DNA from: Deltaproteobacteria bacterium
Lineage (GTDB): Bacteria; Desulfobacterota; Dissulfuribacteria; Dissulfuribacterales; DYLC01
Direction of reading: 5' to 3'
Assembly: GCA_028695735.1 (NCBI GenBank)
Contig: JAQVIJ010000003.1
Coordinates: 242,246-306,245 of the forward strand
Length of the DNA stretch: 64,000 nucleotides
How positions within the stretch are numbered: the stretch's first letter is position 1; every line of letters begins with the position of its first letter. Under the pieces are notes generated by a model, which saw only the letters and a program-made list of their open reading frames with translations, searched no databases and was not told where the DNA came from. This document shows, piece after piece, positions 8,745 to 18,573 of this stretch. Position numbers and translations under genes: made by a program.

Positions 8745-10346
8745 ATGTTTAAGTTTTTTAAGGTAATTACTAAGAAAAATTGGATGGCATCCTACATGTT
8801 TGTTGTCATGTTGTTGGTGTCTGCCTTGGCCAATGCCGAGGTAAAGTATGTCTTCTTCTTTTTGGGTGACGGCATGTCTTTTTCCCAGATTCAGACTACA
8901 GAGGCGGCAATGGCGAGCTGGTACGCCAAGTCAGTTGGCATGCCCATGGGGCCTGGAAAGGGTGATCTCAATGCGGATTATCTCTTAAACCCCAACAACA
9001 GGCTTTACATGACGCAATTGCCTGTGCAAGGGGTACAGACCACCTATGACGCCTATTCCCTCAATACAGATTCTGCTTCGGCAGGCACTGCCTTTGCTTC
9101 CGGAATAAAGACATTGAGCGGCGTTATTAACATGGATGCCTCTAAAAAACAGTCATATAAGAGTATTGGTGAGCTGGCACATGAGCGTGGCATGAAGGTG
9201 GGGGTAATGACGAGCGTTTCATTGGATCATGCTACACCTGCGTCTTATTATGCCAGCACGCCTTCAAGGGGATATTACAATTATATAGGCACACAGCTTG
9301 CTCAAAGCAATTATGAGTTCTTCGGCGGCGGAGGTTTTCTTTCACCGACCAAGCCGGAGACCACTGGAGATACCAGCAACGATGTAAATGCCTTGCTTGT
9401 CAAAAATGGTTACACGGTGCTCAATGACCGTCAGTCCATTTTAAGCCTCAAGAATACTCCAAAGGCCAAGGTGGTTGCCATTAACCCATGGTTACAGGAT
9501 GCTTCAGCTACGCCATATAACATAGACAAGATCAATTATGATCAAAACAACAAAAATCTGAGCTTGGCGGAGATGACAGATGTTGCCATAGCCAATCTGG
9601 AGGGTCTGGATCTCCAGGATGGTGGTAAGGGCTTCTTTCTGATGGTTGAGGGTGGAAAGATCGACTGGGCCTGCCATGCCAATGACGCTGTGGCCGCCAT
9701 GGGCGATATAATCGATTTCGACAATGCGGTTGGCAGGGCGCTGGCCTTCTATAACAGGCATCCAAATGAAACCCTGATCGTGGTCACAGGTGATCACGAG
9801 ACAGGTGGTATGAGTGTGGGGCATGCTACCACAGCCTATAAGGCATACTATGATAAGTTGTTCGGCCAGAGGACCAGTTTCCAATATTTTACCGCCAGCA
9901 TCTGGCCTGATTTCAAAAAGAAGTATGCTACTGGCTATGATCCAAGTCAGCCCGACAATCTCGCCAAAAATCAGGAGATGCTTACTCTTATGCAGAATGT
10001 GTTTGGTTTGGATTGGAATAGTCTGAATGATGATCAGAAGAAAAAGTTAGAAGATGCCTTTGACAAGTCCATGTCAGGCAAAAACAATAACAGCGATGCA
10101 GCTAATAAACTGCTTTATGGTGGTTATGAACCCATTACAGTTACTATTACTCATATTCTGAATGAACAAGCTGGTATTGGCTGGACCTCTTATTCTCATA
10201 CTGGCCAGCCTGTACCTGTCTATGCCATAGGCAAGGAATCTGAGAGATTTGCTGGATTCTATGACAATACAGATATAGCAAAGCAACTTGCCAAGGCCCT
10301 TGGCATTTCCAACCCATTACCTGTTAAGAAAGAGAATAAAATATAA
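8745..10346 (+). CDS. phoA: alkaline phosphatase (PhoA family), exported
   Basis: This periplasmic phosphomonoesterase releases phosphate from organic esters. The 533-aa protein has a signal peptide ending near ALANA (residue 31). It then shows the family metal and active-site motifs: FLGDGMS (Asp, Zn/Mg ligand), TDSASAGTAFASG with nucleophile Ser110, DHATPASYYA, MVEGGKIDWACHANDA, VTGDHETGG and SHTGQPVPVYAIG (His ligand). The start ATG has AAAGGAGG upstream. A Pho box with a -10 lies about 160 bp upstream and a stable hairpin follows the stop, so it is probably a single-gene Pho-regulated unit. Base composition is intermediate between the GC-richer flank and the AT-rich block that follows. 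Confidence 0.92.
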   Translation: MFKFFKVITKKNWMASYMFVVMLLVSALANAEVKYVFFFLGDGMSFSQIQTTEAAMASWYAKSVGMPMGPGKGDLNADYLLNPNNRLYMTQLPVQGVQTTYDAYSLNTDSASAGTAFASGIKTLSGVINMDASKKQSYKSIGELAHERGMKVGVMTSVSLDHATPASYYASTPSRGYYNYIGTQLAQSNYEFFGGGGFLSPTKPETTGDTSNDVNALLVKNGYTVLNDRQSILSLKNTPKAKVVAINPWLQDASATPYNIDKINYDQNNKNLSLAEMTDVAIANLEGLDLQDGGKGFFLMVEGGKIDWACHANDAVAAMGDIIDFDNAVGRALAFYNRHPNETLIVVTGDHETGGMSVGHATTAYKAYYDKLFGQRTSFQYFTASIWPDFKKKYATGYDPSQPDNLAKNQEMLTLMQNVFGLDWNSLNDDQKKKLEDAFDKSMSGKNNNSDAANKLLYGGYEPITVTITHILNEQAGIGWTSYSHTGQPVPVYAIGKESERFAGFYDNTDIAKQLAKALGISNPLPVKKENKI

Positions 10347-10375
10347 TATTCTGTTAAGGTAATTGGGGGTTAAGA

Positions 10376-10417
10376 ATGGTGGTGGTATTTTGTCTATAAT
10401 CTTAATGCCACCACCAT
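10376..10417 (+). terminator. hairpin after alkaline phosphatase
   Basis: ATGGTGGTGGTAT (10376-10388) pairs with ATGCCACCACCAT (10405-10417) through 13 pairs including one G-U, with a 16-nt loop and a short T-rich tail. It is a likely transcription end between phoA and the AT-rich block. Confidence 0.6.
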
Positions 10418-10442
10418 ATTTCTTTGAAAGAGAGTTTATGTA

Positions 10443-11561
10443 ATGACTATATCCTATAAAGATATTCTCTTTAGCTTTGTTATAATATGTATATGTATTG
10501 TCTTATGGTTTGTTGATATAGCAAAAATATCTCAAGCGCCTACTGGTATTCATGCTATTGCTAAAGTAATATCTGTCGATAATACATCTGTACATACCCA
10601 TCAAATAGTTAGGAGTGGTTTTCAAGTTTTAAGAGTTAAATTATTGACTGGTGAACAAAAAAATCAAGAATTTTCTATAGCTAATAGACTGATAGGTAAA
10701 TTGGAATTAGATGAATTTTATGTCAAGGATGATTCAATTTTAGTTGAATATGATCTTGATGAAAATAATAATCCTGCAAATGGATTATCACGTGGTCACT
10801 ATCGAATCCATTATCAATTGATATTATTATTGATGTTTGCTGGTTTTCTTTTGATAGTAGGTGGCATAACTGGCTTTAATGCCTTGCTTTCATTTATTTT
10901 TGTCTGTTTGATATTATGGAAAGTGTTTTTCCCATTGCTTCTTAAGGGATTTCCACCAATTTCTACAGGTTTTGTTATTGTGACCATATTTACTGCTGTC
11001 ATTACTCTTTCAGTGGGTGGTTTTCATAGACGAGGTTTTTCCGCATTTTTAGGCTCCATGTCAGGTATTTTACTTACTTGTTGGTTGGCTTTTTGGTTTA
11101 CTGGTCTATTCCATTTACATGGAGCTACTCAACCATTTTCAGAGATGTTACTTTTTTCAGGCTATTATGACTTAAATTTGATTGATATTTTTATAGCTAC
11201 TGTTTTTATAGCTTCATCTGGTGCGATTATGGATCTGGCTATGGATATTGCCGCAAGTATGGAGGAGATAGCCCTGAAATATCCGCAAATTGGTTTGATA
11301 GAACATATTCAATCTGGTTTAAGAGTTGGTAGGGCAGCTCTTGGGACTATGGCAACTACCTTGCTACTCGCATACTCCATTAGTCATTTAACAATGTTTT
11401 TGTTTTTTATGTCAAAGGGATTGAATGCTCTTAATATACTAAATAGTCCATTTATTTCGGCTGAGATTTTGAATATTTTGGTAGGCAGTTTTGGGCTTAT
11501 TACTGTTGCACCATTGACTGCCATGATATCTGGTTTGTTGTATCGACTAACTTATAAATAA
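10443..11561 (+). CDS. YibE/F-family membrane protein
   Basis: The 372-aa protein has one N-terminal membrane helix (about residues 8-27), a soluble beta-rich region (35-115) and then about seven further helices. The C-terminal part contains the family signature around ATVFIASSGAIMDLAMDIAASMEEI and GRAALGTMATTLLLAYS. YibE/F proteins have no established biochemical function. It is the first gene of a strongly AT-rich run. The ORF downstream begins 11 bp after its stop, suggesting one transcript. The start ATG is preceded by a modest AGAGAG-type site. Codon use differs sharply from genes before 8 kb and after 19 kb. Confidence 0.82.
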   Translation: MTISYKDILFSFVIICICIVLWFVDIAKISQAPTGIHAIAKVISVDNTSVHTHQIVRSGFQVLRVKLLTGEQKNQEFSIANRLIGKLELDEFYVKDDSILVEYDLDENNNPANGLSRGHYRIHYQLILLLMFAGFLLIVGGITGFNALLSFIFVCLILWKVFFPLLLKGFPPISTGFVIVTIFTAVITLSVGGFHRRGFSAFLGSMSGILLTCWLAFWFTGLFHLHGATQPFSEMLLFSGYYDLNLIDIFIATVFIASSGAIMDLAMDIAASMEEIALKYPQIGLIEHIQSGLRVGRAALGTMATTLLLAYSISHLTMFLFFMSKGLNALNILNSPFISAEILNILVGSFGLITVAPLTAMISGLLYRLTYK

Positions 11562-11572
11562 ACTATACGATC

Positions 11573-14005
11573 ATGTTGATGCCAAATAAATTATTTGATT
11601 TTTATATAGAGTCTCAATCAACAAAAAATTTCTATAAGAATTATAGTGCCGTTGAGATATTGAAGACGGTTGGAATTGTAAAATTTAGTAACGCAATAAA
11701 CTATTCAAAATTGCCATTTACACCATTAGATGTCACTGCTGGTGTTGAAAATGAATTGCAAGCAGCAGTATTGGGAACAAAAGAAAATGTTGATCTGCCA
11801 CTTACCATATTATCTTCGAATTATTATGGCAATATATTAAAAAGAATGCAAAGTGGAGAGTTAGACAAAAGAACAATAAATGCTATTGAAAATTATCTAA
11901 ACGATAATGATAAAAATATATGGGAAAATAGTTCAATAAGACTTTATCCAAAATATTTAAGTTTATTTGCAAGGCGAATATTGTTAAGGGATCTATTGGC
12001 TGACAAGAAATATGCGGCAAAAGGATTTAGAACAGATGTAATGAAATTTATTGTAGGTACCGCTAATGAAGAAAAAATAAGATTGCCTGTTAGTTATCTC
12101 TTGAAATTAAGTCTTGCTGATGTAATAGGCTGTCAACAAAATGCCCATCTTTTGATGCGCGGAACAGCTTATAAATTATTAAAACATTATTCTAATGATA
12201 ATACATCTCCAGAGACATTTTCTTTTTATGTTGTTCCAATTTCTCCAGAATATAAAAATGGTGTACATATTGCTAAAGAAACATCTATTCGTTTTCTTCT
12301 TTCAACGCTTTTAATCGAATATGCTAATAGAGCATTTCATTTAAAAGAAACAGGTCAAGAGGTAATCATCTATTTTTCTCCGCACCCTCCCATTAGACAA
12401 CAATATCTTAATAATATAATATCTGATTCATTTTATCGAGAATTATTTATCAATCCTTGTCTTGGTTGGAATAAAGCTGAAGAAAAATATCACTACATGA
12501 TTCTTTGCCATCAAGTATTAAGTCGTAGTCATTTGAATACTCTATTTAAACTCAAAGAGGCAGGTATTATAACTAATAATTTAGTGACATTACCCAATAC
12601 CTCAAATATCAGTCTTTCAAATAATGGAACACATATAAGTTTGGGCAGTAGGCAACTTTCTTCTCTTATGGCCGCTGGAAATGAATTTAATATGGCGCAC
12701 GAAAAGTATTTAGGGGATCTGGTTATAAAGATTGTTGAGCACTTTCTTCCACTTTTCGTCGGTACATATACTGCAGATCCTTATCGTATTGATTATACGG
12801 ATTTCCATCCAGAAAAAGTGTTGGGTTTTCTACCTCATGAACTCCACTACACCCATTTAAGAATGATATGGAGACGCTGGAAGAAAAAGGCCCATATCAA
12901 TTTTTTAGGCAGATCCTTGACTCCATTTGGCCCTCCATGGATAGATGAATTTTTGAAGAAAATTTTTAAGTTGCGTGGTGATTTTGTCAATGATTTTCGT
13001 CTCATAAGTTATCTTGTTTCGCTTCTTTCAACTGAACAACATTCAGGCCTTAATGGCATGTTGAACAATACAGAGTTGTTAAAGATGGATTTGGCTGAAA
13101 TGGGTGTTTTTGATTCAAGAATGTCTGTCTATCAACTATATAGGCTTAGAGAATATAATAAGATGTCATTTTCTGGTTTTGAAGGCAGATATTATAGTTT
13201 ATTTGAGCAGTTAAGAGATGATATGGGCTATGCTGTTACTCTTCAGATTATTGTTACAGGGCTTGCTTATAAATATATGTCCGAAGGTAAAGTATCACAT
13301 GAAACGATCCCTGATGATCCATTTAGCGAAAGTGAAAGGCGTCAGATATTTTTTGGAGCTGCTATTGGCATCCCTACTTTTTTTGTCAAGAAGAATAGTA
13401 GTAATCAATTGTTGCGCAGAATTTTAATGATTACTGAAAATATAAGATCAAGTAGGCGTTATCCTGATTATGTAAGAGTTTATGTTTCAGAGTATAGAAA
13501 GGCATTGCTTAAAATTATTCTAAAAGATGCCAAAGAATTAATTGATATGTGGGGCTGTACAGATTTGATTCTTGATTTAGAAAGGCGTCTGGAAGAACCA
13601 GATAAATATAGTGCAACAGGTAAATTGTTAAATGGTATTTTAAAAGGGACGAAATTTAATAAAGCAATAAAAATTAGTGCCAATGAGTTTAATCAAATGA
13701 CAGAAGATTATTATAGAAATGAATTGCGCATGGAATATTTAAAAGAGTCTTTTGAATTTCTTGAAGAAGAAGTTTATAAAATTGAATCAAAATTATCTCA
13801 TTTAGATAATGATTTATTGCAAGCAATATCATATATAACTCCACAAAATAAAGATTTATGCCATTTGTTGAGAGACTTAAAGAAAAAATTTTTGAATAAT
13901 GTATTGCAAGACAGTGACCTAATAAAGCTTATAAATATATTGCTTCTTGATATTGCTTACAATCAACAACTTTGGAGAAATGATAATAAATATGATGCAA
14001 AATAG
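11573..14005 (+). CDS. unrecognised 810-aa protein of the AT-rich island
   Basis: I do not recognise this family. The predicted product is soluble and contains no signal peptide or obvious membrane helix. Notable stretches are FSPHPPIRQQYLNN near residue 270, a Trp/Arg/Lys-rich MIWRRWKKKAHINFLG with preceding HELHYTH (about residues 420-450), and a charged, helical C-terminal third that may form coiled coil (EFLEEEVYKIESKLSHLD). Two possible ATG starts lie six bases apart (11573 and 11579), with no strong ribosome site. The phosphatidylserine decarboxylase gene overlaps its end, and an Lgt-like gene follows. That context hints at a role in membrane lipid handling; this is inference only. High AT content suggests acquisition with its neighbours. 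Confidence 0.75.
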   Translation: MLMPNKLFDFYIESQSTKNFYKNYSAVEILKTVGIVKFSNAINYSKLPFTPLDVTAGVENELQAAVLGTKENVDLPLTILSSNYYGNILKRMQSGELDKRTINAIENYLNDNDKNIWENSSIRLYPKYLSLFARRILLRDLLADKKYAAKGFRTDVMKFIVGTANEEKIRLPVSYLLKLSLADVIGCQQNAHLLMRGTAYKLLKHYSNDNTSPETFSFYVVPISPEYKNGVHIAKETSIRFLLSTLLIEYANRAFHLKETGQEVIIYFSPHPPIRQQYLNNIISDSFYRELFINPCLGWNKAEEKYHYMILCHQVLSRSHLNTLFKLKEAGIITNNLVTLPNTSNISLSNNGTHISLGSRQLSSLMAAGNEFNMAHEKYLGDLVIKIVEHFLPLFVGTYTADPYRIDYTDFHPEKVLGFLPHELHYTHLRMIWRRWKKKAHINFLGRSLTPFGPPWIDEFLKKIFKLRGDFVNDFRLISYLVSLLSTEQHSGLNGMLNNTELLKMDLAEMGVFDSRMSVYQLYRLREYNKMSFSGFEGRYYSLFEQLRDDMGYAVTLQIIVTGLAYKYMSEGKVSHETIPDDPFSESERRQIFFGAAIGIPTFFVKKNSSNQLLRRILMITENIRSSRRYPDYVRVYVSEYRKALLKIILKDAKELIDMWGCTDLILDLERRLEEPDKYSATGKLLNGILKGTKFNKAIKISANEFNQMTEDYYRNELRMEYLKESFEFLEEEVYKIESKLSHLDNDLLQAISYITPQNKDLCHLLRDLKKKFLNNVLQDSDLIKLINILLLDIAYNQQLWRNDNKYDAK

Positions 14006-15011
14006 AAAAATTATTCATCAATATATTGAGCGATCAACTGGTCGAGTTTGTACAGAAGCATTATATTATAATAAGATTGTCAATTTTCTATATTCAACAG
14101 TTAGAGAAAATAGTAGTTTTTTATTTCAAGCTATTACTAGTAAACGCATGTCAAGTGTTTTAGGATATTTAAATTATGATTTAATGCTTGGAAGTAGATT
14201 ATCAGGGAATATGCAATTTTTAAAAAAAACTGGCATTGATTTATCAGAATGTTTAGAAAAACCAGAAAAACTTGATAGTCTAAGAAAAATATTCGAACGA
14301 AAAATCTGTTACTGGAACTGTCGCCCAATGGAAGAAAGAGTTGGAGCTATAGTTTCTCCTGCAGATTCTAAAGTAATATGTGGTTCATTAGATGATAGTT
14401 CTTTATTATTTGTAAAAGAAAAATTTTTTAGCTGGACTGAACTTTTAGGTCTTAATAAGCATGAATGGCTTGCTAAGTTTACCCATGGTGATTTTGCGAT
14501 TTTTAGACTCACACCCGAAAAATATCATTATAATCATGTTCCTGTATATGGAGTTGTAGTAGATTTTTATACGATTGATGGTTCTTATCATTCATGCAAT
14601 CCAAATGCAGTAGTGCAATTAGTGACACCTTACTCTAAAAATAAAAGAGTTGTTACTATTATAGATACAAATTGTAATGGCGGTGAAGGAATAGGTTTGG
14701 TTGCTATGATAGAAGTAGTAGCTTTAATGATTGGTGATATAAAACAGACTTATAGTGAAGTTAACTATTCTAATCCTATTGACATGAATATTGGATTATT
14801 CCTAAAAAAAGGTTGTCCTAAAAGTTTATTTAGACCTGGCAGCAGTACAGTCATTCTTTTATTTCAAAAAAATAAAATAAAGTTTGCTCAAGATATTCTT
14901 GAGAACCAAAATCGTTATGATGTAATTAGTCGTTTTTCTATAGATTTTAATGCAAAACTTGTTGAGACAGATGTGCAAGTTCGTTCTACTATAGCTAATC
15001 GTATTGACTGA
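13980..15011 (+). CDS. psd: phosphatidylserine decarboxylase family protein
   Basis: Psd makes phosphatidylethanolamine from phosphatidylserine using a self-generated pyruvoyl group. The C-terminal two thirds match the family: ERVGAIVSPADSKV, FTHGDFAIFRLTPEKYHYNHVP with the conserved His residues, a middle section ending in VTIIDTN, GLVAMIEVVALMIGDI, and FRPGSSTVILLF near residue 286. There GSST replaces the more common LGST cleavage motif and provides the Ser that becomes pyruvoyl. The N-terminal about 110 residues are an extension seen in the longer class of these enzymes. The start is taken at ATG 13980, just after GGAG; 13992 is possible. It overlaps the 810-aa ORF by 26 bp, so translation is probably coupled. 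Confidence 0.85.
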   Translation: MIINMMQNRKIIHQYIERSTGRVCTEALYYNKIVNFLYSTVRENSSFLFQAITSKRMSSVLGYLNYDLMLGSRLSGNMQFLKKTGIDLSECLEKPEKLDSLRKIFERKICYWNCRPMEERVGAIVSPADSKVICGSLDDSSLLFVKEKFFSWTELLGLNKHEWLAKFTHGDFAIFRLTPEKYHYNHVPVYGVVVDFYTIDGSYHSCNPNAVVQLVTPYSKNKRVVTIIDTNCNGGEGIGLVAMIEVVALMIGDIKQTYSEVNYSNPIDMNIGLFLKKGCPKSLFRPGSSTVILLFQKNKIKFAQDILENQNRYDVISRFSIDFNAKLVETDVQVRSTIANRID

Positions 15012-15074
15012 TACTTTTGAATTTTTAATTCAGTAATTTATTTTTAATAAAATTCTACTGTAGGAGGTGTAGTA

Positions 15075-16121
15075 ATGGCTGAAACAATTTTTTTGTTGTC
15101 ATTAATTATTGGTTATACTATACTATTTAAGTGGTCATTTGCGCATCTTCCAGAAGAAAAATGGCAGATATTAGCCACACTGCCATATAAAAAGACAGAA
15201 CATGGTGAATGGATTGGCATAAATTTTACATATTATGGTTTATTTACAGCTATATCGTATGTTATATCTATATTTATGTTTATGTTTCTTCTCGCATCTA
15301 TTGGTATAAAACCTACTAATTCATTTTTTCTGATTCTTATAATGCTTGTTATATGTATTCCTTCTTCAAGACTTATTGCATATTTAGTTGAAGGTAAAAG
15401 ATATAATTTTACTGTTGGTGGTGCTTCTTTCATTGGTATAATACTGGCACCCATTCTACTTTACGCTATAAATAAAATAGATTTACAATTATTTAAATTT
15501 CCATTTTTGGAAACCCTTGCAGCCATGGCTATTGCCTATGCCTTTGGTGAGGGCACTGGCAGATTGGCCTGTATAAGTTTTGGCTGTTGTTATGGTAAAC
15601 CTGTATCAGAGATAGATGGTATTGTTAAAAAGTTTTTTGAAAAATGGCATTTTGTTTTTACAGGTAAAACAAAAAAAGCAGTTTATGCTGGAGGGCTCGA
15701 AAATGTTAAATTAATACCCATACAGGCTATTACAGCTATTCTCAATATATCTATAGCTATTATAGCTACTATACTATTTTTATATTCTTATTTTGTAGCT
15801 TCTATATTATTTGTTATATTGTTTGGTCAATTATGGCGTTTTATATCTGAATTTTTGCGTAGTGATTATCGTGGCTCTGGGAATATTTCTATATATCAGA
15901 AGATGTCATTGATTAGTATATTTTATCTATTTATTGTTGTTTTATTCAATTCAACACATTCTTTTATTAAACCTGATTTTATGACTGGTTTTGAATTTAT
16001 GTTATCGCCAGAAAATATTATATTTTTAGAGATTATTGGCATTATAAATTTTATTTATACAGCCAAGAGTAGTGTTACTGGTTCTATTATAAGATTTCAT
16101 GTAATACAGGAAAATATTTAG
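15075..16121 (+). CDS. Lgt-like (prolipoprotein diacylglyceryl transferase family) membrane protein
   Basis: The 348-aa product has about seven to eight membrane helices and the Lgt-type core motif GRLACISFGCCYGKP (about residues 165-180), followed by an IPIQ segment and RFISEFLRSDYRG, matching the charged loop of the family. True Lgt enzymes move diacylglyceryl from phosphatidylglycerol to lipoproteins; this is a divergent member with a long loop after the core motif, so the acceptor may differ. An AGGAGGTG ribosome site precedes the ATG. Its placement after psd and the unknown 810-aa gene suggests a lipid-linked modification pathway. It may be a second Lgt rather than the housekeeping one. 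Confidence 0.75.
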   Translation: MAETIFLLSLIIGYTILFKWSFAHLPEEKWQILATLPYKKTEHGEWIGINFTYYGLFTAISYVISIFMFMFLLASIGIKPTNSFFLILIMLVICIPSSRLIAYLVEGKRYNFTVGGASFIGIILAPILLYAINKIDLQLFKFPFLETLAAMAIAYAFGEGTGRLACISFGCCYGKPVSEIDGIVKKFFEKWHFVFTGKTKKAVYAGGLENVKLIPIQAITAILNISIAIIATILFLYSYFVASILFVILFGQLWRFISEFLRSDYRGSGNISIYQKMSLISIFYLFIVVLFNSTHSFIKPDFMTGFEFMLSPENIIFLEIIGIINFIYTAKSSVTGSIIRFHVIQENI

Positions 16122-16190
16122 TTTTTTAGCTTCTGTCGTTTTGATTTTTGCTTTGATTTTAATATATTGTTTTATTTTAGGAGGTGATGT

Positions 16191-18539
16191 ATGAGGCTTC
16201 TAAAAGTGAATGAATCAAATATAGATTATGATTTTAAGAATCATATGTATCCATTTAACATCAATCAATTTGGATTTAATGATCAAATTGATCTAAAAAA
16301 AATAGAAAATTTGGTTAGTAAAATTTATAAACATGATATGGTGTCACATGTTTTATGGATTAGTATAGCTGATTTTCAGCTATTTAAAGAAATGTATGGC
16401 TCTGATATGGCTGATTATATAATGACTATATCTCAGCAAGCTATACAAAAGATCGCATCAGAATATCTTAAAAATAATCTATATTTGCTTGAAACATTTC
16501 AATCTGGTGAATTTTTATTGCTTTTAAATGAATTTAATCAGATTGATATTATATTTAAGCTTGCCATTTTACGTCTTAAAATAAAAATAATGATTAATCG
16601 TGATATAATTAAACACATTGGCAATAAATGTGATATTAAAATTGGTCATTCTACTATTTCTAAAGATAATATTTCATTGATAGATAAAGCAATTTATGAA
16701 GCAAAATTATCAGCTATTAGTTCGTCTGAGCAATATCAAAAATATTTGATTGCAGATTTTTCAAGTCTAATAACTAAAGAAAAATTATGTCCACATTATC
16801 AACCTATTTTAGATTTATCCAATGCTAATGTGATTGGATGGGAATCACTTATCAGATGTCAACATAATAATAGCCATTTTGATTCTCCTGATTTTCTGTT
16901 TAATTTTGCAGAAGAGATCGGTTCCTTATTTCTTTTAGAAGAAATTTGTAGACATTTAGCAATTAAGAAGATAGGGATATTGGAAGACAATCAAAAAGTT
17001 TTTGTTAATATTCATCCTAAAACACTGGCTGATCCTAAATTTAAATCTGGTCAAACATTGGAATTGCTTAAGCAATATGGTTTGTATCCAAGAAATATAG
17101 TTTTTGAAATCACTGAAAAACATTCTATTCATGACTTTAAAGCCTTTTATACTGCATTGGAACATTATAGATTACAAGGATATTCTGTAGCCATAGATGA
17201 TGTTGGAGCTGGTTATTCAGGATTATTGAGTATTGCTGAGACGAGACCTGATTTTATAAAAATAGATATGTCGCTTATAAGAAATATTGATAAAGATCCA
17301 ATTAGAAGATCTTTAGTTGAATCAATATTATCATTTGCACATAAAATAGATTGTAAAGTGATAGCTGAAGGTATAGAAACAGATGGAGAATTGAGTTCTT
17401 TGATAAATCTTGGGATAGATTATGGTCAAGGATTTAGGATATGCCGTCCAAGTTTTCCAAAACCTTTAATTGATGATGGCCTAAAAGAAAAGATAAATAT
17501 TATCTCAAGAGAAAATTTATTTATATCTAAAGGAGATTTTAAGCTAAAATCTTCAATGCCTATAGAAATATTGACCGAAAAAGTTATTACTGTAAATGTT
17601 ACTGATCGCATAAAAGATGTGAAAAACCATCTTTCAAAAGAAGTATCATTTACAGGAGCTGTTGTTTTAGATGATAAAAGACCAGTAGGACTTATCATGG
17701 GATATCATCTTGATCGGCAACTAAGTACTCAATATGGTGTAGCTCTTTATATCAATCGTCAAGTAACACAACTTATGGATAGCTCACCACTTATTGTTGA
17801 AGCTGATATGCCAATAGAAAAAGTTGCAAAAAAAGCCATGGAAAGAGAACACTATAAAGTCTATGATCATATAATTGTTGTAAAAAAAGGTAGATATATC
17901 GGTATAGTTTCTGTGCAAAATATGCTTAATACACTTGCAAAATTAAATATTGAAATGGCTAAAGGAACAAATCCTCTTACTGGTTTGCCAGGCAATTTAG
18001 CTATTGAACAAGAAATAGAAATGTATATGAATGCTCATAAACCATTTTGCCTGATTTATGCAGATCTTGATAATTTTAAGATTTATAATGATGTTTATGG
18101 GTTTAAACAAGGAGATAAGATTATTTTATTGTTGAGTCATATCCTGATCTGGGCAAGCAAAAAATATGGATATCAGAGGACTTTTGTGGGGCATTTGGGT
18201 GGTGATGATTTTATAGTTGTTCAAGGTGTTCAAGAATCTCTACAGCTTGAATTTTTTTGTAAAAAAGTGGTTGATTGTTTTAAAAGACTTGTTCGTAGGT
18301 GTTTCACTTGTGAAGATTTGAAGCGAGGTTACATAAGGGCTAAGGATAGAGATGGTATTGAAAAAGATATGCCTCTTGTTTCTTTATCGCTTGCAGCTCT
18401 GCATTGTGATGGAGGTCATTGTAGCATGGCTGATTTAGCAAAAAAATCATCAGAACTTAAAAAATATGCCAAGACTATTCCAGGAAGTTGTTGGGTTATA
18501 GATCGAAGAAGAAACTGTTCTATAAAAAGTAATGTATAG
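16191..18539 (+). CDS. cyclic-di-GMP protein: EAL-CBS-CBS-GGDEF
   Basis: Domain order over 782 aa: a degenerate GGDEF-like region (about 35-185), an EAL phosphodiesterase domain (190-430), a CBS pair (450-590) and a GGDEF cyclase domain (600-770). In the EAL domain the catalytic Glu is present in WESLIR (about 215), with NIHP, EITE, DDVGAGYS (about 335), FIKID and AEGIET, so hydrolysis looks possible. The C-terminal domain has NPLTGLPG, YADLDNFK and GGDDF (about 669), which should permit cyclase activity. CBS domains often bind adenine nucleotides and could switch between the two activities. It has a strong AGGAGGTGATG ribosome site. It belongs to the AT-rich block and is not membrane anchored. 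Confidence 0.88.
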   Translation: MRLLKVNESNIDYDFKNHMYPFNINQFGFNDQIDLKKIENLVSKIYKHDMVSHVLWISIADFQLFKEMYGSDMADYIMTISQQAIQKIASEYLKNNLYLLETFQSGEFLLLLNEFNQIDIIFKLAILRLKIKIMINRDIIKHIGNKCDIKIGHSTISKDNISLIDKAIYEAKLSAISSSEQYQKYLIADFSSLITKEKLCPHYQPILDLSNANVIGWESLIRCQHNNSHFDSPDFLFNFAEEIGSLFLLEEICRHLAIKKIGILEDNQKVFVNIHPKTLADPKFKSGQTLELLKQYGLYPRNIVFEITEKHSIHDFKAFYTALEHYRLQGYSVAIDDVGAGYSGLLSIAETRPDFIKIDMSLIRNIDKDPIRRSLVESILSFAHKIDCKVIAEGIETDGELSSLINLGIDYGQGFRICRPSFPKPLIDDGLKEKINIISRENLFISKGDFKLKSSMPIEILTEKVITVNVTDRIKDVKNHLSKEVSFTGAVVLDDKRPVGLIMGYHLDRQLSTQYGVALYINRQVTQLMDSSPLIVEADMPIEKVAKKAMEREHYKVYDHIIVVKKGRYIGIVSVQNMLNTLAKLNIEMAKGTNPLTGLPGNLAIEQEIEMYMNAHKPFCLIYADLDNFKIYNDVYGFKQGDKIILLLSHILIWASKKYGYQRTFVGHLGGDDFIVVQGVQESLQLEFFCKKVVDCFKRLVRRCFTCEDLKRGYIRAKDRDGIEKDMPLVSLSLAALHCDGGHCSMADLAKKSSELKKYAKTIPGSCWVIDRRRNCSIKSNV

Positions 18540-18573
18540 TTTATATTGATATACATATCAAGGAGAATACTTC